Source of the DNA: Chromatiaceae bacterium
Lineage (GTDB): Bacteria > Pseudomonadota > Gammaproteobacteria > Chromatiales > Chromatiaceae
Reading direction: 5' to 3'
Length of the DNA: 64,000 nt
NCBI GenBank assembly: GCA_013426805.1
Contig: JACDZG010000015.1
Coordinates: 22,736-86,735, forward strand
Notes under the pieces: generated by a model
Told to the model about the DNA's origin: nothing
Database searches by the model: none
What the model saw: the letters and a program-made list of their open reading frames with translations, nothing else
Program-made: the position numbers and the translations under genes
Part shown: positions 1-8,633 of the stretch, in pieces
Numbering within the stretch: the stretch's first letter is position 1
Layout: each line of letters starts with the position of its first letter

Positions 1-135
1 CGTGGTCAGGGTGGTCATCAGCCAGCCCGCTCCCAGGTTGTGCATCGCGGTGCCGGTATTGGACACCACCGTGGCGATCCAGAGCACGGCGAAGGCGCGC
101 TGCCGGAAGGGGGCCCAGGGGGACAGGTTTTTCAT
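1..135 (-). CDS. MFS exporter, N-terminal fragment (runs off the left edge)
   Basis: The reverse strand encodes 45 codons from an ATG at 133-135 to the window edge. The peptide begins MKNLSPWAPFRQRAF and continues with a hydrophobic stretch containing VLWIATVVSNTGTAMHNLGA. This is the characteristic first transmembrane helix of MFS_3 'transmembrane secretion effector' exporters of the EntS type. Such proteins sit in the inner membrane and export small molecules by proton antiport. The start codon overlaps by four bases (ATGA) the stop of a remnant ORF on the same strand, so the gene was once translationally coupled to it. Substrate is unknown and the rest of the gene is outside the window. 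Confidence 0.75.
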   Translation of the reverse strand, partial: MKNLSPWAPFRQRAFAVLWIATVVSNTGTAMHNLGAGWLMTTLTT

Positions 136-228
136 AACAGCAGCCGCTTCATTTGGGCGACGATCCATAGGTGGTCCCGAGCGTCAACCGCGGCCTGGGC
201 GCGGCCGGACCGTTCGTTGTCCGCCTCA
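132..228 (-). pseudogene. Remnant copy of the tail of the PLD-type pseudogene found at 5323-6347
   Basis: Bases 136-166 resemble 5327-5357, and 165-228 match 5672-5740 at roughly nine bases in ten. About 313 bases that separate the two blocks in the downstream copy are missing here. On the minus strand the surviving codons read NERSGRAQAAV then IVAQMKRLLL and a stop. The downstream copy has NERSGRAQAAV and RIVAEMKRVLS. In both copies the stop overlaps an ATG followed by Lys-Asn-Leu-Ser. The fragment is therefore a decayed duplicate, not a gene. Together the two copies bracket the AAA/TPR module at 616-5246. Confidence 0.75.
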
Positions 229-284
229 CTCCCCGCCATCCCCCGCAATGTCGGGCAACCAGCCGGGACATCCCCCAATCCGTT

Positions 285-360
285 TGGGCATCGCTCCCGC
301 TCTGTCCATCCTACCCCAATCGCCAGCCCAGTAGGATGGGCAGAGCAAGAGCGATGCCCA
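285..360. repeat. Imperfect inverted repeat (30-bp arms), dispersed repeat family 1
   Basis: The left arm 285-314 and right arm 331-360 are reverse complements at 27 of 30 positions, with a 16-base loop. The arm core is GTAGGATGGGCAGAGC followed by GCGATGCCCA. A third, single-arm copy lies at 9357-9386. The paired arms would form a long hairpin in RNA or single-stranded DNA, as REP/BIME or MITE-like elements do. The element lies in the gene-poor stretch 229-568, which otherwise holds only the family 2 repeat and possible upstream sequence of the ATPase gene. Confidence 0.8.
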
Positions 361-386
361 TCAACCCCGCCGAAGCTCTTATAGCA

Positions 387-473
387 TTCGGACGTAATAA
401 CCGGACGTAGGGGCTGGTTTTAAACCCGCCCTACACCAGAGTCTGTCTGGATATCAGGTACGAAGGCTATAGC
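387..473. repeat. Dispersed repeat family 2, left copy
   Basis: This copy starts TTCGGACGTAATAACCGGAC, passes through a GC-rich palindrome built on AAACCCGCC, and ends in ATCAGGTACGAAGGCTATAGC. The same arrangement recurs at 10977-11050. This copy is less perfect in the palindrome (GGGGCTGGTTTTAAACCCGCCC) and carries about a dozen extra bases after it. No coding function is visible. It is probably an intergenic palindromic element. Confidence 0.7.
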
Positions 474-568
474 ATGCAGCGCCTTGCCGTCGCTCGCGTC
501 CCGCCCCAGCCAACAGGCCAAGGACCCGGCACAGGTTGGTCTTGCGGATTCAGAAAAAGGAGCTATAG

Positions 569-605
569 TTGACGTACGTCTTTCTTGACGTAAATCTTCC
601 GTCAA
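569..605. promoter_or_regulatory. Repeated TTGACGTA boxes upstream of the AAA/TPR operon
   Basis: TTGACGTA occurs at 569-576 and 585-592, 16 bases apart. An inverted CGTCAA lies at 600-605, only ten bases before the ATG at 616. GACGTACGTC (571-580) is itself a palindrome. The 569 box could serve as a -35 with TAAATC near 591 as a poor -10, or the set could be an operator. The close start spacing and lack of a clear Shine-Dalgarno sequence suggest a short leader. Regulatory role is inferred only. Confidence 0.35.
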
Positions 606-615
606 TGGTGTTCTA

Positions 616-1806
616 ATGAAAGCGAATCCCGGTGGCATCGTGTCTCCCGCGGACGTGGTCGGGCGTGAGCGTCTGATCGCGCAGCTCTGGGCCACCCTGG
701 AGCGTCAGAGTCTGGTGCTGGTGTCCGAGCGGCGCCTGGGTAAGACCACCATCGCCAGGAAGATGCAGGCCGAGGCCGCGCCCGACTTGCGGGTCATCTA
801 CATGGATATCGGCGCGGTCAGCCGGGCGGCCGAACTGGTCGAGCGTTTGGCCCAGGCCATCCGGGTCCATCTCGGCGCCACCAAAAAGGCCACCGGATGG
901 CTCGCCGAACAGTGGTCCGCCCTGGGTGGACTCGAGGTTGGCGGCATCCTCCGGCTCCCGGAGAGCAAGGGGCCGTCCTGGAAGGTCGCACTGGACCGTC
1001 TGCTCGGCGACCTGCTGCACAGCACCGGTCAGCGCACCATCCTGATCTGGGACGAGCTGCCCTGGGCACTCCAGAAGATCGCCCGGACCGAGGGCGAACC
1101 GGTGGTCGTGGACTTGCTGGACCTGCTGCGCAGCCTGCGTCAGACGCATCCCGGACTGCGCCTGGTCTACGCCGGCTCCATCGGCCTGCATCATGTGGTG
1201 ACCGGGCTGCGTGACGAGGGCTATGTCAACTCGCCGCTGGAAGGCATGTGCGTCATTGAGGTGCCGCCGCTGGAGCGCTCCGACGCCGCGGGGCTCGCCG
1301 CCGCCTTACTGCGCGGCGAGGGGCTGGCGGCGGCCGACGCGGCCACGGCCGCGTGCATCGCCGACCTGGTGGACGCGATCCCCTTCTACATCCATCAGGT
1401 GGTCGCCGCCCTGGCCGATCAGCGCCGAACTGCCACGCCCGCAACGGTCGCGGCGATCATCGCCGCCGCCTTGACCGCGCCCGAGGACCCCTGGGACCTG
1501 CACCACTTCCGCAGTCGTCTGAACGAGTATTACCAAAACGAGGCGAGCACGGTGCGCGCCCTGCTCGACATCCTGGCCGAGACCCAGCCGCTCGATCTCA
1601 ACGACCTGCACGCGCGGCTCCAGACCGCCTTCCGACCCGACAATGACCGCGCCCGCACCCTGCTGGGCGCGGATCGCGCGCCGCTGCGCAACCTGGTGCG
1701 GCTGATGCAGCGCGACCACTATCTGGATCTGGTGCCGGGCGGCGCCTACCGCTTTCGCTTCGATCTGATCCGCCGCTGGTGGCGTTGCGACCTGGGGCTC
1801 GACTGA
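616..1806 (+). CDS. AAA/STAND-type ATPase (module subunit 1)
   Basis: This is a 396-residue P-loop ATPase of the archaeal-type/STAND kind. It has a Walker A-like SERRLGKT at residues 37-44 and a Walker B near residue 145 (TILIWDELPW). The remaining two thirds are alpha-helical with a winged-helix-like C-terminus (LVRLMQRDHYLDLVPGG, then YRFRFDLIRRWW), which in this family often acts as a regulatory or DNA-contact domain. The glycine that normally opens Walker A is Ser, as in many 'GERRxGKT' proteins. The stop codon TGA at 1804-1806 shares a base with the ATG of the next gene, so the two proteins are probably made together and may form a complex. I infer a conflict or signalling ATPase from the defence-rich neighbourhood; the substrate is unknown. 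Confidence 0.65.
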   Translation: MKANPGGIVSPADVVGRERLIAQLWATLERQSLVLVSERRLGKTTIARKMQAEAAPDLRVIYMDIGAVSRAAELVERLAQAIRVHLGATKKATGWLAEQWSALGGLEVGGILRLPESKGPSWKVALDRLLGDLLHSTGQRTILIWDELPWALQKIARTEGEPVVVDLLDLLRSLRQTHPGLRLVYAGSIGLHHVVTGLRDEGYVNSPLEGMCVIEVPPLERSDAAGLAAALLRGEGLAAADAATAACIADLVDAIPFYIHQVVAALADQRRTATPATVAAIIAAALTAPEDPWDLHHFRSRLNEYYQNEASTVRALLDILAETQPLDLNDLHARLQTAFRPDNDRARTLLGADRAPLRNLVRLMQRDHYLDLVPGGAYRFRFDLIRRWWRCDLGLD

Positions 1807-4800
1807 TGGCCGCGGAGCATTCCACCTTCACGCCCGGCCAACTCAGCCCGGCGACCCTGGAGGCCCTGTTCGTCGTCCGCGAGCCCCTGGTGCGCGGGAT
1901 CATGGACGGCATCCGCGCGAGCGCCGCGAGCGGCAACAAGCACCAGCGCCTGCTGATCGGTCCGCGCGGCAGCGGCAAGAGTCATCTGGTCGCACTGGTT
2001 TATCACCGGGTGCGGGCCGACCGCGAACTCGCGGCCCGGCTGCGCATCGCCTGGCTGCCGGAGGACCCCTACGCGGTCGGCTACGCGGGCTTGCTGACGC
2101 TCGTGCTGCGGCGGCTGCGTCAGGACGAAGGGGACCTCGACTGGCTCGATGCCCGGCTGGAGGCGATCCTGGACCTGGCCGCGCTGCCGCAGCAGGAGTC
2201 GGCGCTGGAAGACCTGCTGTTACAGGCGGTCGACGGCCGCACCCTGCTGTTGATCATCGAGAACCTGGACGAACTGTTCGGCGCACTGCGCGAGGACGGT
2301 CAGCGCAAGCTCCGCGCCTTCATCCAGAATCATGGCCTGGTCAGCATCCTGGCCAGCACCACCAGCCTTACCGCCGATCTGAGCGGGCGCAAGAAGACCT
2401 TCTACGGTTTCTTTCGCAGCCACACGCTGGAACCCTTCGGGGTCGCCGAGGCCGCGGATATGCTGGCGCGGCTGGCGCAGCACAAGGGCGATCACGACCT
2501 CGCCAACCTGATCCTGAGCCCGCTCGGTCTGGCGCGGGTGCGCGCCCTGCACTATCTGGCCGGCGGCAACCCGCGGGTCTACAAGTTCTTCTTCGACTTC
2601 CTGACCTGCGACTCGCTCGATGACCTGGTGGCGCCTTTCATGGGGCTGATGGAGTCGCTCACCCCCTACTATCAGGCCCGCATGAGCCGGCTGCCGCCCT
2701 TGCAGCGCGGCATCATCGACACTCTGCGCCGGCTGCGCGGGGCCGTTCCGGTCAAGGAGATCGCCCGCCAGGTCATGGCGACCTCTCAGACCGTCTCGGC
2801 CCAACTCGCCAAACTGGTCGACCTGGGCGATGTGATGCGGGCCGATTCGCTCGGCCGGTCCAATTATTACGAACTGCGCGAGCCGCTGATGCGGCTGTGT
2901 CTGGAGGTCAAGGAACAGCGCGGCGAGCCGGTCGGGCTCTTCGTGCAGTTCCTGCGGGTTTGGTACTCGCAGACCGAGCTCGACCGGCTGGCCGACCCGG
3001 ACGGGGAGGCCGCGGCGGATGCCCGCTTGCGCGAGGCGGCGGCGCGCGCCCGGGCCGAGGCGGACCCCCTGCGCTCGGCCCTGGAGCGGGCCTTCTCCGA
3101 GCACTATGGCGCGGGTCATTTCGAGGCCGCGCTCGCCGAGGCCGAGTGTGCCATTGCGCGGGACCCGAACGACGCCGCCGACTGGCGGCGCAAGGTCTGG
3201 TGTCTGGAGGCGCTGGGCCGGTCCGCCGAGGACCAACTGGCCTGCTGGGTGCAGGTGAGCCGGATCGATCCGGATGACTGGTCGGGTTGGAACCGGCAAG
3301 GTGCGATCCTGGCGGAGTTGGGCCGGATCGACGAGGCACTGGCGGTAACGGCACGGGCCGTCGCGCTGAAGCCGGATGATCCGGTATTGAACCGCAATCA
3401 TGCTTGGGATCTGAAACAGACCAAGCGGTTTGCCGAGGCCCGGAAGTATTGGCAAAAGGCCATAGACCTTGCGGGTCAGCCAAAAACCGCGGCGGATTGG
3501 GACCAACGGGGCTATGACCTGTGGGCCATGGATCAGCACGATGAAGCGCTGGGCGCTTTTCGCCAGGCATTGGTCCTGGAGCCGCGGCGCACCGCCGTTT
3601 GGGCGCACCTGGTTAGCGCGCTGCAGGATCAGGGGCGCTACCGGCGGATTCATCAGCTGGCGGAACGTGCGGCGGACCTGATGCCGCAGGAATCGGCACT
3701 CCATGTCCATGTGGGCATCGCAAAGGGAAGCCTTGGTGATTTCGACGGGGCCTTGGCCTGCTTCCAACGGGCACTGGATCTGGTCTCTGATGTCGACGGT
3801 AAGGGCGAGCCGGTGACCTTATGGCAGGCGGTCTGCCTGGCCCAGGTCGGTCGACACGGTGAGGCACTGGCGTTGCTCGCGCCGCCCCAGCCGCCCCAGC
3901 CGGCCTATTCAACACGGCAGGAGTTCCAACGCGCCCTGCTCGAGGCCGACACCCTGCTATGGCTGGACCGCTGGGACGAGGGTCGCGACGCACTGGATCG
4001 GCTGTTGGCCGAGTCCCGCCCGCCGGCCTGGACCAGTCGGGAACTGTGGGTGATCGGGTCACTCGTCCTGCGCACCCAGAACCCCCAGGTCTGGCGCCGC
4101 TTCATCACGCTCTGGCTGGATTGCTTCGCCCGAGACGGCCGACTCACCGAGCTCGGCGAGGCCCTGGTCCGCAGCCTGCGCCAATGCGCCGTCGCCTGGG
4201 CGACCGACCAGACCACCCAGGCCTGGTACGCCGCCTGGCGCGACCTGGCCGGCGACCGGCCAGAACTCGCCCTGCCGCTGCGCCTGCTGGCGGCCGGGGT
4301 GGCGTACCGGGCGGACCGTGATCCCCGCGCCCTGCTCGACCTGCCGCGGGAGGAACGGGGGCTGTTGGAGCCCTGGCTGATCAATCTCTACCAGGACCAG
4401 CCGGACCAGACCGACCGCGATCTGGATGACCTGCTCCAGCGCGTCGCCGCCCGCTTGGACCAGGAGGCGCGGCAGGCCCAGGCGCGGGCCTACTGGGAGG
4501 CACCGGCCCCGCCCCCCGGCCAAATCGACCTGGACGCCGTGTTGGCCGACTATGGCGCCCCGCCCGCGCCCGGTCCGGCCCAGTTGCTGCCCGGCCCCTG
4601 GGAGACCCTGGACCGCACCGACGCCGCGGCCCTGCTGCGGCGGCTGGCCGAGCGATGCGCGGATGGCGCCCGGGCGCTGGCCCGACCGGGCCTGCGGGTC
4701 CTGGCCGTCCTTCGCTGCCATCCGGGCTTCAGCGATCAGGACCTGTATCAGGTCCAGGTCCTGGATGGTCCGCGACCGGGCGCACTGGACCTGCTGGCCG

Positions 4801-5246
4801 GGGCCGCGGAGCCCCGCCTGCTGGATGGCCTGGCCCAGACCCTGTTCGATCTGGTGAAGTCCGGCATCATCCGCCTCGACACTCCGGAGGCTCAGTCGGA
4901 CTACGCGCGGTTCTATTCTAATGTTCTGCGGGTCGAGGCGGGGCGGTTCCAGGTCATCGACGGTCTGGACGATCTCCCGCTCGCCGCGCCGCCGCCCGAG
5001 GCGCAGGCCGTGCATCCCTGGGAACTGGAGCGCGTGGATCCGGACGGCCGGCCGGTCTATGCCGGGACCATCCTGTACGGGCCCCGCCTGTTCCGCGCGA
5101 CCTTGACTTTGCACCCGGGGTTGGGGCGGGTCGAGTTGCTCGCCGATGAGCCCATCGCGGAAGTCCTGCCGATCCGGCGCGAGGGCTTCGATGGCCCCAT
5201 CCGCTACCTGGCAGAGGCCGGCTCTAAGGCTGCCGCGGTTCCCTGA
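1806..5246 (+). CDS. AAA ATPase - winged helix - TPR protein (module subunit 2)
   Basis: The ATG at 1806 is preferred over the in-frame start at 1779 because it overlaps the upstream stop (TGATG), giving 1146 residues. Walker A is GPRGSGKSH at about 52-60 and Walker B is LLLIIENLDEL near 146-156. A winged-helix segment (VPVKEIARQVMATSQTVSAQ) follows at about 305-355. TPR-like repeats (YGAGHFEAALAEAECAIARD, then WNRQGAILAELGRIDEALAV) fill about 420-680. A large C-terminal region with no domain I recognise closes the protein. NTPase, wHTH and superstructure repeats together are the hallmark of STAND-class sensors, in which the repeats bind a trigger and the NTPase oligomerises. No nuclease or pore motif is visible, so an effector would have to be subunit 1 or the unassigned C-terminus. 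Confidence 0.65.
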   Translation: MAAEHSTFTPGQLSPATLEALFVVREPLVRGIMDGIRASAASGNKHQRLLIGPRGSGKSHLVALVYHRVRADRELAARLRIAWLPEDPYAVGYAGLLTLVLRRLRQDEGDLDWLDARLEAILDLAALPQQESALEDLLLQAVDGRTLLLIIENLDELFGALREDGQRKLRAFIQNHGLVSILASTTSLTADLSGRKKTFYGFFRSHTLEPFGVAEAADMLARLAQHKGDHDLANLILSPLGLARVRALHYLAGGNPRVYKFFFDFLTCDSLDDLVAPFMGLMESLTPYYQARMSRLPPLQRGIIDTLRRLRGAVPVKEIARQVMATSQTVSAQLAKLVDLGDVMRADSLGRSNYYELREPLMRLCLEVKEQRGEPVGLFVQFLRVWYSQTELDRLADPDGEAAADARLREAAARARAEADPLRSALERAFSEHYGAGHFEAALAEAECAIARDPNDAADWRRKVWCLEALGRSAEDQLACWVQVSRIDPDDWSGWNRQGAILAELGRIDEALAVTARAVALKPDDPVLNRNHAWDLKQTKRFAEARKYWQKAIDLAGQPKTAADWDQRGYDLWAMDQHDEALGAFRQALVLEPRRTAVWAHLVSALQDQGRYRRIHQLAERAADLMPQESALHVHVGIAKGSLGDFDGALACFQRALDLVSDVDGKGEPVTLWQAVCLAQVGRHGEALALLAPPQPPQPAYSTRQEFQRALLEADTLLWLDRWDEGRDALDRLLAESRPPAWTSRELWVIGSLVLRTQNPQVWRRFITLWLDCFARDGRLTELGEALVRSLRQCAVAWATDQTTQAWYAAWRDLAGDRPELALPLRLLAAGVAYRADRDPRALLDLPREERGLLEPWLINLYQDQPDQTDRDLDDLLQRVAARLDQEARQAQARAYWEAPAPPPGQIDLDAVLADYGAPPAPGPAQLLPGPWETLDRTDAAALLRRLAERCADGARALARPGLRVLAVLRCHPGFSDQDLYQVQVLDGPRPGALDLLAGAAEPRLLDGLAQTLFDLVKSGIIRLDTPEAQSDYARFYSNVLRVEAGRFQVIDGLDDLPLAAPPPEAQAVHPWELERVDPDGRPVYAGTILYGPRLFRATLTLHPGLGRVELLADEPIAEVLPIRREGFDGPIRYLAEAGSKAAAVP

Positions 5247-5322
5247 CACCGGTGCGCCGTGTCCGCGGGGACATGGTCGATCTCCCCGCGGACGCCCGAG
5301 GGCCAGGTTTGGCTCAAGTTTT

Positions 5323-6347
5323 TCATGAAAGCACCCGCTTCATCTCGGCAACGATCCGGGTCAATGCCATCTCCGTCGTCAAATCCGCCTTTTTCCGCTT
5401 GATCCCTGCCGCGACCCGCGCCGCCGCGTCAAAGGCCGCATTCAGCAAAGGCGGCGGAGCCGTATCGACCCAGAAGCTGTCGTCGCTGATCTTGCGTTTG
5501 ACCTCGAAGGGCACGAAGGCTGTGGCCACCTGGTCGTAGATGCTCGGCACGCGCTGGACCGAAAGGCCCCCGCCCTGCGCAGTGCGCTCCGCAATCAGCC
5601 GACGACAGGCGTCGAGTTCCTTCCAGAAATTGTCATCGCCCCCGCCGGACTTTCGGCGCCCGGTGATGAACCCATAGGCGGTCCCGAGCGCCACCGCGGC
5701 CTGTGCGCGGCCGGACCGCTCGTTGTCCGCCTTCACCTCGGCAACATGGGCTGTGAGTCGAAACTCCGCGTCAGCCATGTCCTGAAGTCGCGCAACAAAG
5801 GGCGCCGTGCGCGACTCGTTCAGCGACCCCTCGGCGATCAGCCGGTTGCCCTGCGCATCCTCGAAGACAGCCCATTTCTCGTGCACATAGCCGTCCTCGC
5901 GCGAATCATAGGGGATGGCCACGCCGGTCTTGCGATGACGGTGTAGCGCCACGCGGATCTCGATGCAGCCTGCCTTCAGCATCCAGGCCAGTAGACTCAA
6001 ACCGTTCTCGACCGGTTCCGACCAGGTGTGAGGATCGGCGAGGGCGGCCAGCAGCGTCTCGGCGAGTTGCCCGCTGTTCTGATGATCGAGGATGACCTGC
6101 GCGTCCTTAGGTTCCAGGTCCGCGCCCGCCACCAGTCGCACCCGTCCCGGTGTCCGGCGAGGGCGGAAAACCCTTGGGACGCCGCGGCGAGCGAAGTCGA
6201 GCGGAAGTACCCCGCCACCCGGTCATAGCGCACGGCGGAGCGCAGGACCGGGAGATAGAAGTCCTGGAGCAGGTCGCTGGTGGTGCTGCGATAGCGCGGC
6301 TCCCAGCTACGCTGCTTGAACGACTCCGGCTGGGCGGTGCTCGTCAT
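5323..6347 (-). pseudogene. PLD-type nuclease/helicase-associated gene, frameshifted and internally deleted
   Basis: From the ATG at 6347 the frame reads SAVRYDRVAGYFRSTSLAAA, the N-terminal signature of PLD-fold proteins linked to SNF2-type helicases in defence loci. Near 6150 the frame is lost. The continuation, VRLVAGADLEPKDAQVIL, is intact in another frame, a one-base shift. The PLD active-site region follows (YVHEKWAVF and LIAEGSLNESRTA, an HxK and the downstream Asn/Glu motif). Directly after it, instead of the second half of the PLD domain and a helicase, comes an unrelated 160-residue tail (from about FVARLQDMADAEF to RIVAEMKRVLS). I infer an in-frame deletion fusing two neighbouring genes plus a frameshift. 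The tail is duplicated at 132-228. Source of the tail is unknown. Confidence 0.65.
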
Positions 6348-6363
6348 GCTGAGATGATCCGAC

Positions 6364-7173
6364 TCAGAAAGCCAGGGCCTCGGGCGCCTGAGCAAATAAC
6401 TCGGCAAGCTCGGGAAGGTGCTGCTGTTGGCGCTTCATCTCGGCCCACACTGTGGCGTGGGGTGCCGTCCGAAACCCATTCCCCAGGCGCGCCAAGTCAC
6501 TTGGCGAAGCGCCTGCTTCCCGTTGCTGGACGAACTCCCGCAGACGTGCGCGGTAACCGCCGAAGGCATCGGCCCGCGCGGCGACCAGGAGGTCGCGTTC
6601 ATTGAGCCGCAAGACCCTGATCGTATACTCGGCACGCAGGTATTCCGGCGTCTGCGGGACGTGCAGCGGCGTCAGTTGGAAGGTATCGCGGAGATCCAGC
6701 ATCAGGAAGTCGAACGGATCCTCACGCCGCGGGTCGATTAGGGCCGGAGCGCCTGCCGCCGGCGGGACGACGGGCGTATCCCGCAGGCGGGAAACGTCGA
6801 TCAGGCGCGCGTTGGATGGATCGATGACCGCAAACCGGTTGTTCTTCGGCCCGTTGCAGGGGCCGCAGGCATAGAGATAATTGCGCCAGACGAAGACCAG
6901 CTCCGGATAGAGGTCCTTGGGACTGTGGTGCTCCACCTCGTCTGCAGGGGCGTCCTCGCAATACATGCAGCGCCCGAGACCCCTGCACATACCGGTCAGG
7001 GTAGTGCGCACGGCAGCAAAGGCGAGATTCGTCTTCTTGTTACGGCGACTGAAGAGCGACTTGGCCGCCGCAACCCGGTCGGCATAGTTGCTCTGCCCGT
7101 CAACCTCGGCCTGGTATTGCTCCAGCAACCCGTTCGCCGGGGCGGGAAGCACTGCGTCCGGTATTCTGATCAT
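6364..7173 (-). CDS. ptuB: HNH endonuclease, PtuB-like (Septu effector)
   Basis: The product is about 269 residues with a zinc-binding HNH core. CMYCED supplies the first Cys pair, DEVEHHSPKDLYPE the catalytic His pair, and YACGPCNGPKNNRF the second Cys pair and the Asn. This arrangement and size fit PtuB of Septu and the HNH partners of retron-associated PtuAB. A GTG (7176) directly precedes the chosen ATG (7173). Both start right at the TGA of the upstream ATPase, so the two genes are translationally coupled. In Septu the nuclease cuts nucleic acid once the ATPase partner senses infection or NTP depletion; that role is from family knowledge. No reverse transcriptase gene is present nearby. 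Confidence 0.75.
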   Translation of the reverse strand: MIRIPDAVLPAPANGLLEQYQAEVDGQSNYADRVAAAKSLFSRRNKKTNLAFAAVRTTLTGMCRGLGRCMYCEDAPADEVEHHSPKDLYPELVFVWRNYLYACGPCNGPKNNRFAVIDPSNARLIDVSRLRDTPVVPPAAGAPALIDPRREDPFDFLMLDLRDTFQLTPLHVPQTPEYLRAEYTIRVLRLNERDLLVAARADAFGGYRARLREFVQQREAGASPSDLARLGNGFRTAPHATVWAEMKRQQQHLPELAELFAQAPEALAF

Positions 7174-7176
7174 CAC

Positions 7177-8496
7177 TCAATCGACCCGCGCGGCGACGGT
7201 CGGTAGGGCAGCACGGAGTTCCACCTGTTGCTTGCGCTCCGCCTCGTCCAGTCCCTTGATCAGTTCCTTGTTGTTCAACTGGGCCAGGCGGTCGCGCATA
7301 CCTTGTGCTGTCGGCGACCGGGTATTCGCCGCCTCCGCGCCGAAGGCGTCGGTGCCGTAAGCGTCCAGCACGTTGCCGTAGACCACACGCTTGAATTCAT
7401 TGCCATCCAGCAATCGGGCCTCCTCATTGGTCCCGGAGCGGGGCAGTAGCAGGATCGAGCCGTGCTCGGCCGCCTGGCAGATCAGGGGGCTGTGGGTGGA
7501 GACGATGAACTGGATATTGGGGAAGTGTTCGCAGAGCCAGAATCCGATGCGCTTCTGCCAGGTAGGGTGCAGGTGGGCGTCGATCTCGTCGATGAGTACA
7601 ACGCCAGGCACGGTTACCCGAGACACCTGCTCAGGATCGAAAACCCAATCCCAACCGAAGGCAAAAGTGAGCTGGAAGACCAGATCAAAGACGATACTCA
7701 AGATGGATCGATAACCGTCGCTGAGATCGTTGATCGGCAAAGCCACACCGGAAGCGTCCGAAAACTCGATCCGGTCTAGTGTTACGCTTTTCAGTCTTAC
7801 GCGGGAGGGTAATAGTCCTTCTTCATTGACGAGTCCAGTAAAGCGATTTAATAACTGTTGAAAATGCGGTTTGAGTGGAAACTGCGGTTTGAATAAAGAC
7901 TCCGAGTTGCACATGCCCCACCATTTCAGTGAGTCAACGAGTGTATACCCATCATCGAAAAGGGATAAATGGCGCGTTAGCCGCTGGAGCGTTTCAGAAA
8001 AGGTAGGCTCGGCGGGGCTGCTGCCGCCGGAAAAACGCCGGAAGGCTCCGTAAGAGGCAGAAAATCCGTAGCAACCACCGATTTTGTCTCCCCAAAGATT
8101 CTTTGCAGGATTTGTTCGCTCGGTCGGCGATTCCAGTGAAACGGCGCTCGCTCTATCTGCGGATCGTCTCAGCTCTAGAATAACGGGGTGCGGCTCTCCA
8201 GAGAGCAGATCTCCTTGGGGCGAGGGAGCTTCATCGATCTCGTCTTTCCACTCGATATCCAACCGGATTTCGCCGGATTCCGACCCATGCTTTAGCCATG
8301 TATCCCAAGCCTGTCGTAAACCATAGGACTCACGCGGCCCCAGCAACGCGACCGCGATCGACTTCAATAGCGTTGACTTGCCCGATCCGTTATCGCCAAG
8401 CACCACATGCCAGCCCTTGGCCTTGTCCGTCGGTATGTCCCAGGTCAGCTCACGAATGGATTTTATGTTCTTGATGTGAATCTGGCGGATGTGCAT
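7177..8496 (-). CDS. ptuA: ABC/OLD-type AAA ATPase, PtuA-like (Septu sensor)
   Basis: The start at 8496 (MHIRQIHIKNIKSI) is chosen because the preceding GTGAGG-type Shine-Dalgarno fits and the residues upstream do not resemble the family; it gives 439 residues. Walker A is VVLGDNGSGKSTLL, an early SMC/ABC-type P-loop. The C-terminal half holds PINDLSDGYRSILSI, the ABC-signature equivalent, then Walker B GVVLIDEIDAHLHPTWQ and the H-loop region FIVSTHSPLICQ. This is the RecF/OLD layout seen in PtuA and RloA-type proteins. It probably dimerises and holds the HNH partner inactive until triggered. Its stop abuts the nuclease start. Confidence 0.75.
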   Translation of the reverse strand: MHIRQIHIKNIKSIRELTWDIPTDKAKGWHVVLGDNGSGKSTLLKSIAVALLGPRESYGLRQAWDTWLKHGSESGEIRLDIEWKDEIDEAPSPQGDLLSGEPHPVILELRRSADRASAVSLESPTERTNPAKNLWGDKIGGCYGFSASYGAFRRFSGGSSPAEPTFSETLQRLTRHLSLFDDGYTLVDSLKWWGMCNSESLFKPQFPLKPHFQQLLNRFTGLVNEEGLLPSRVRLKSVTLDRIEFSDASGVALPINDLSDGYRSILSIVFDLVFQLTFAFGWDWVFDPEQVSRVTVPGVVLIDEIDAHLHPTWQKRIGFWLCEHFPNIQFIVSTHSPLICQAAEHGSILLLPRSGTNEEARLLDGNEFKRVVYGNVLDAYGTDAFGAEAANTRSPTAQGMRDRLAQLNNKELIKGLDEAERKQQVELRAALPTVAARVD

Positions 8497-8633
8497 GACT
8501 CGAACCTCACCGGAAGGGCGATAAGCCCCGATTAATCGCCTTCGATTATCACGCACGGTTCCGAGATTTGGCGAGCATTTCCCGTAGGCGACACGGATTG
8601 GTGTAACAGCGAATACTTTCACACTGGCCGCGA

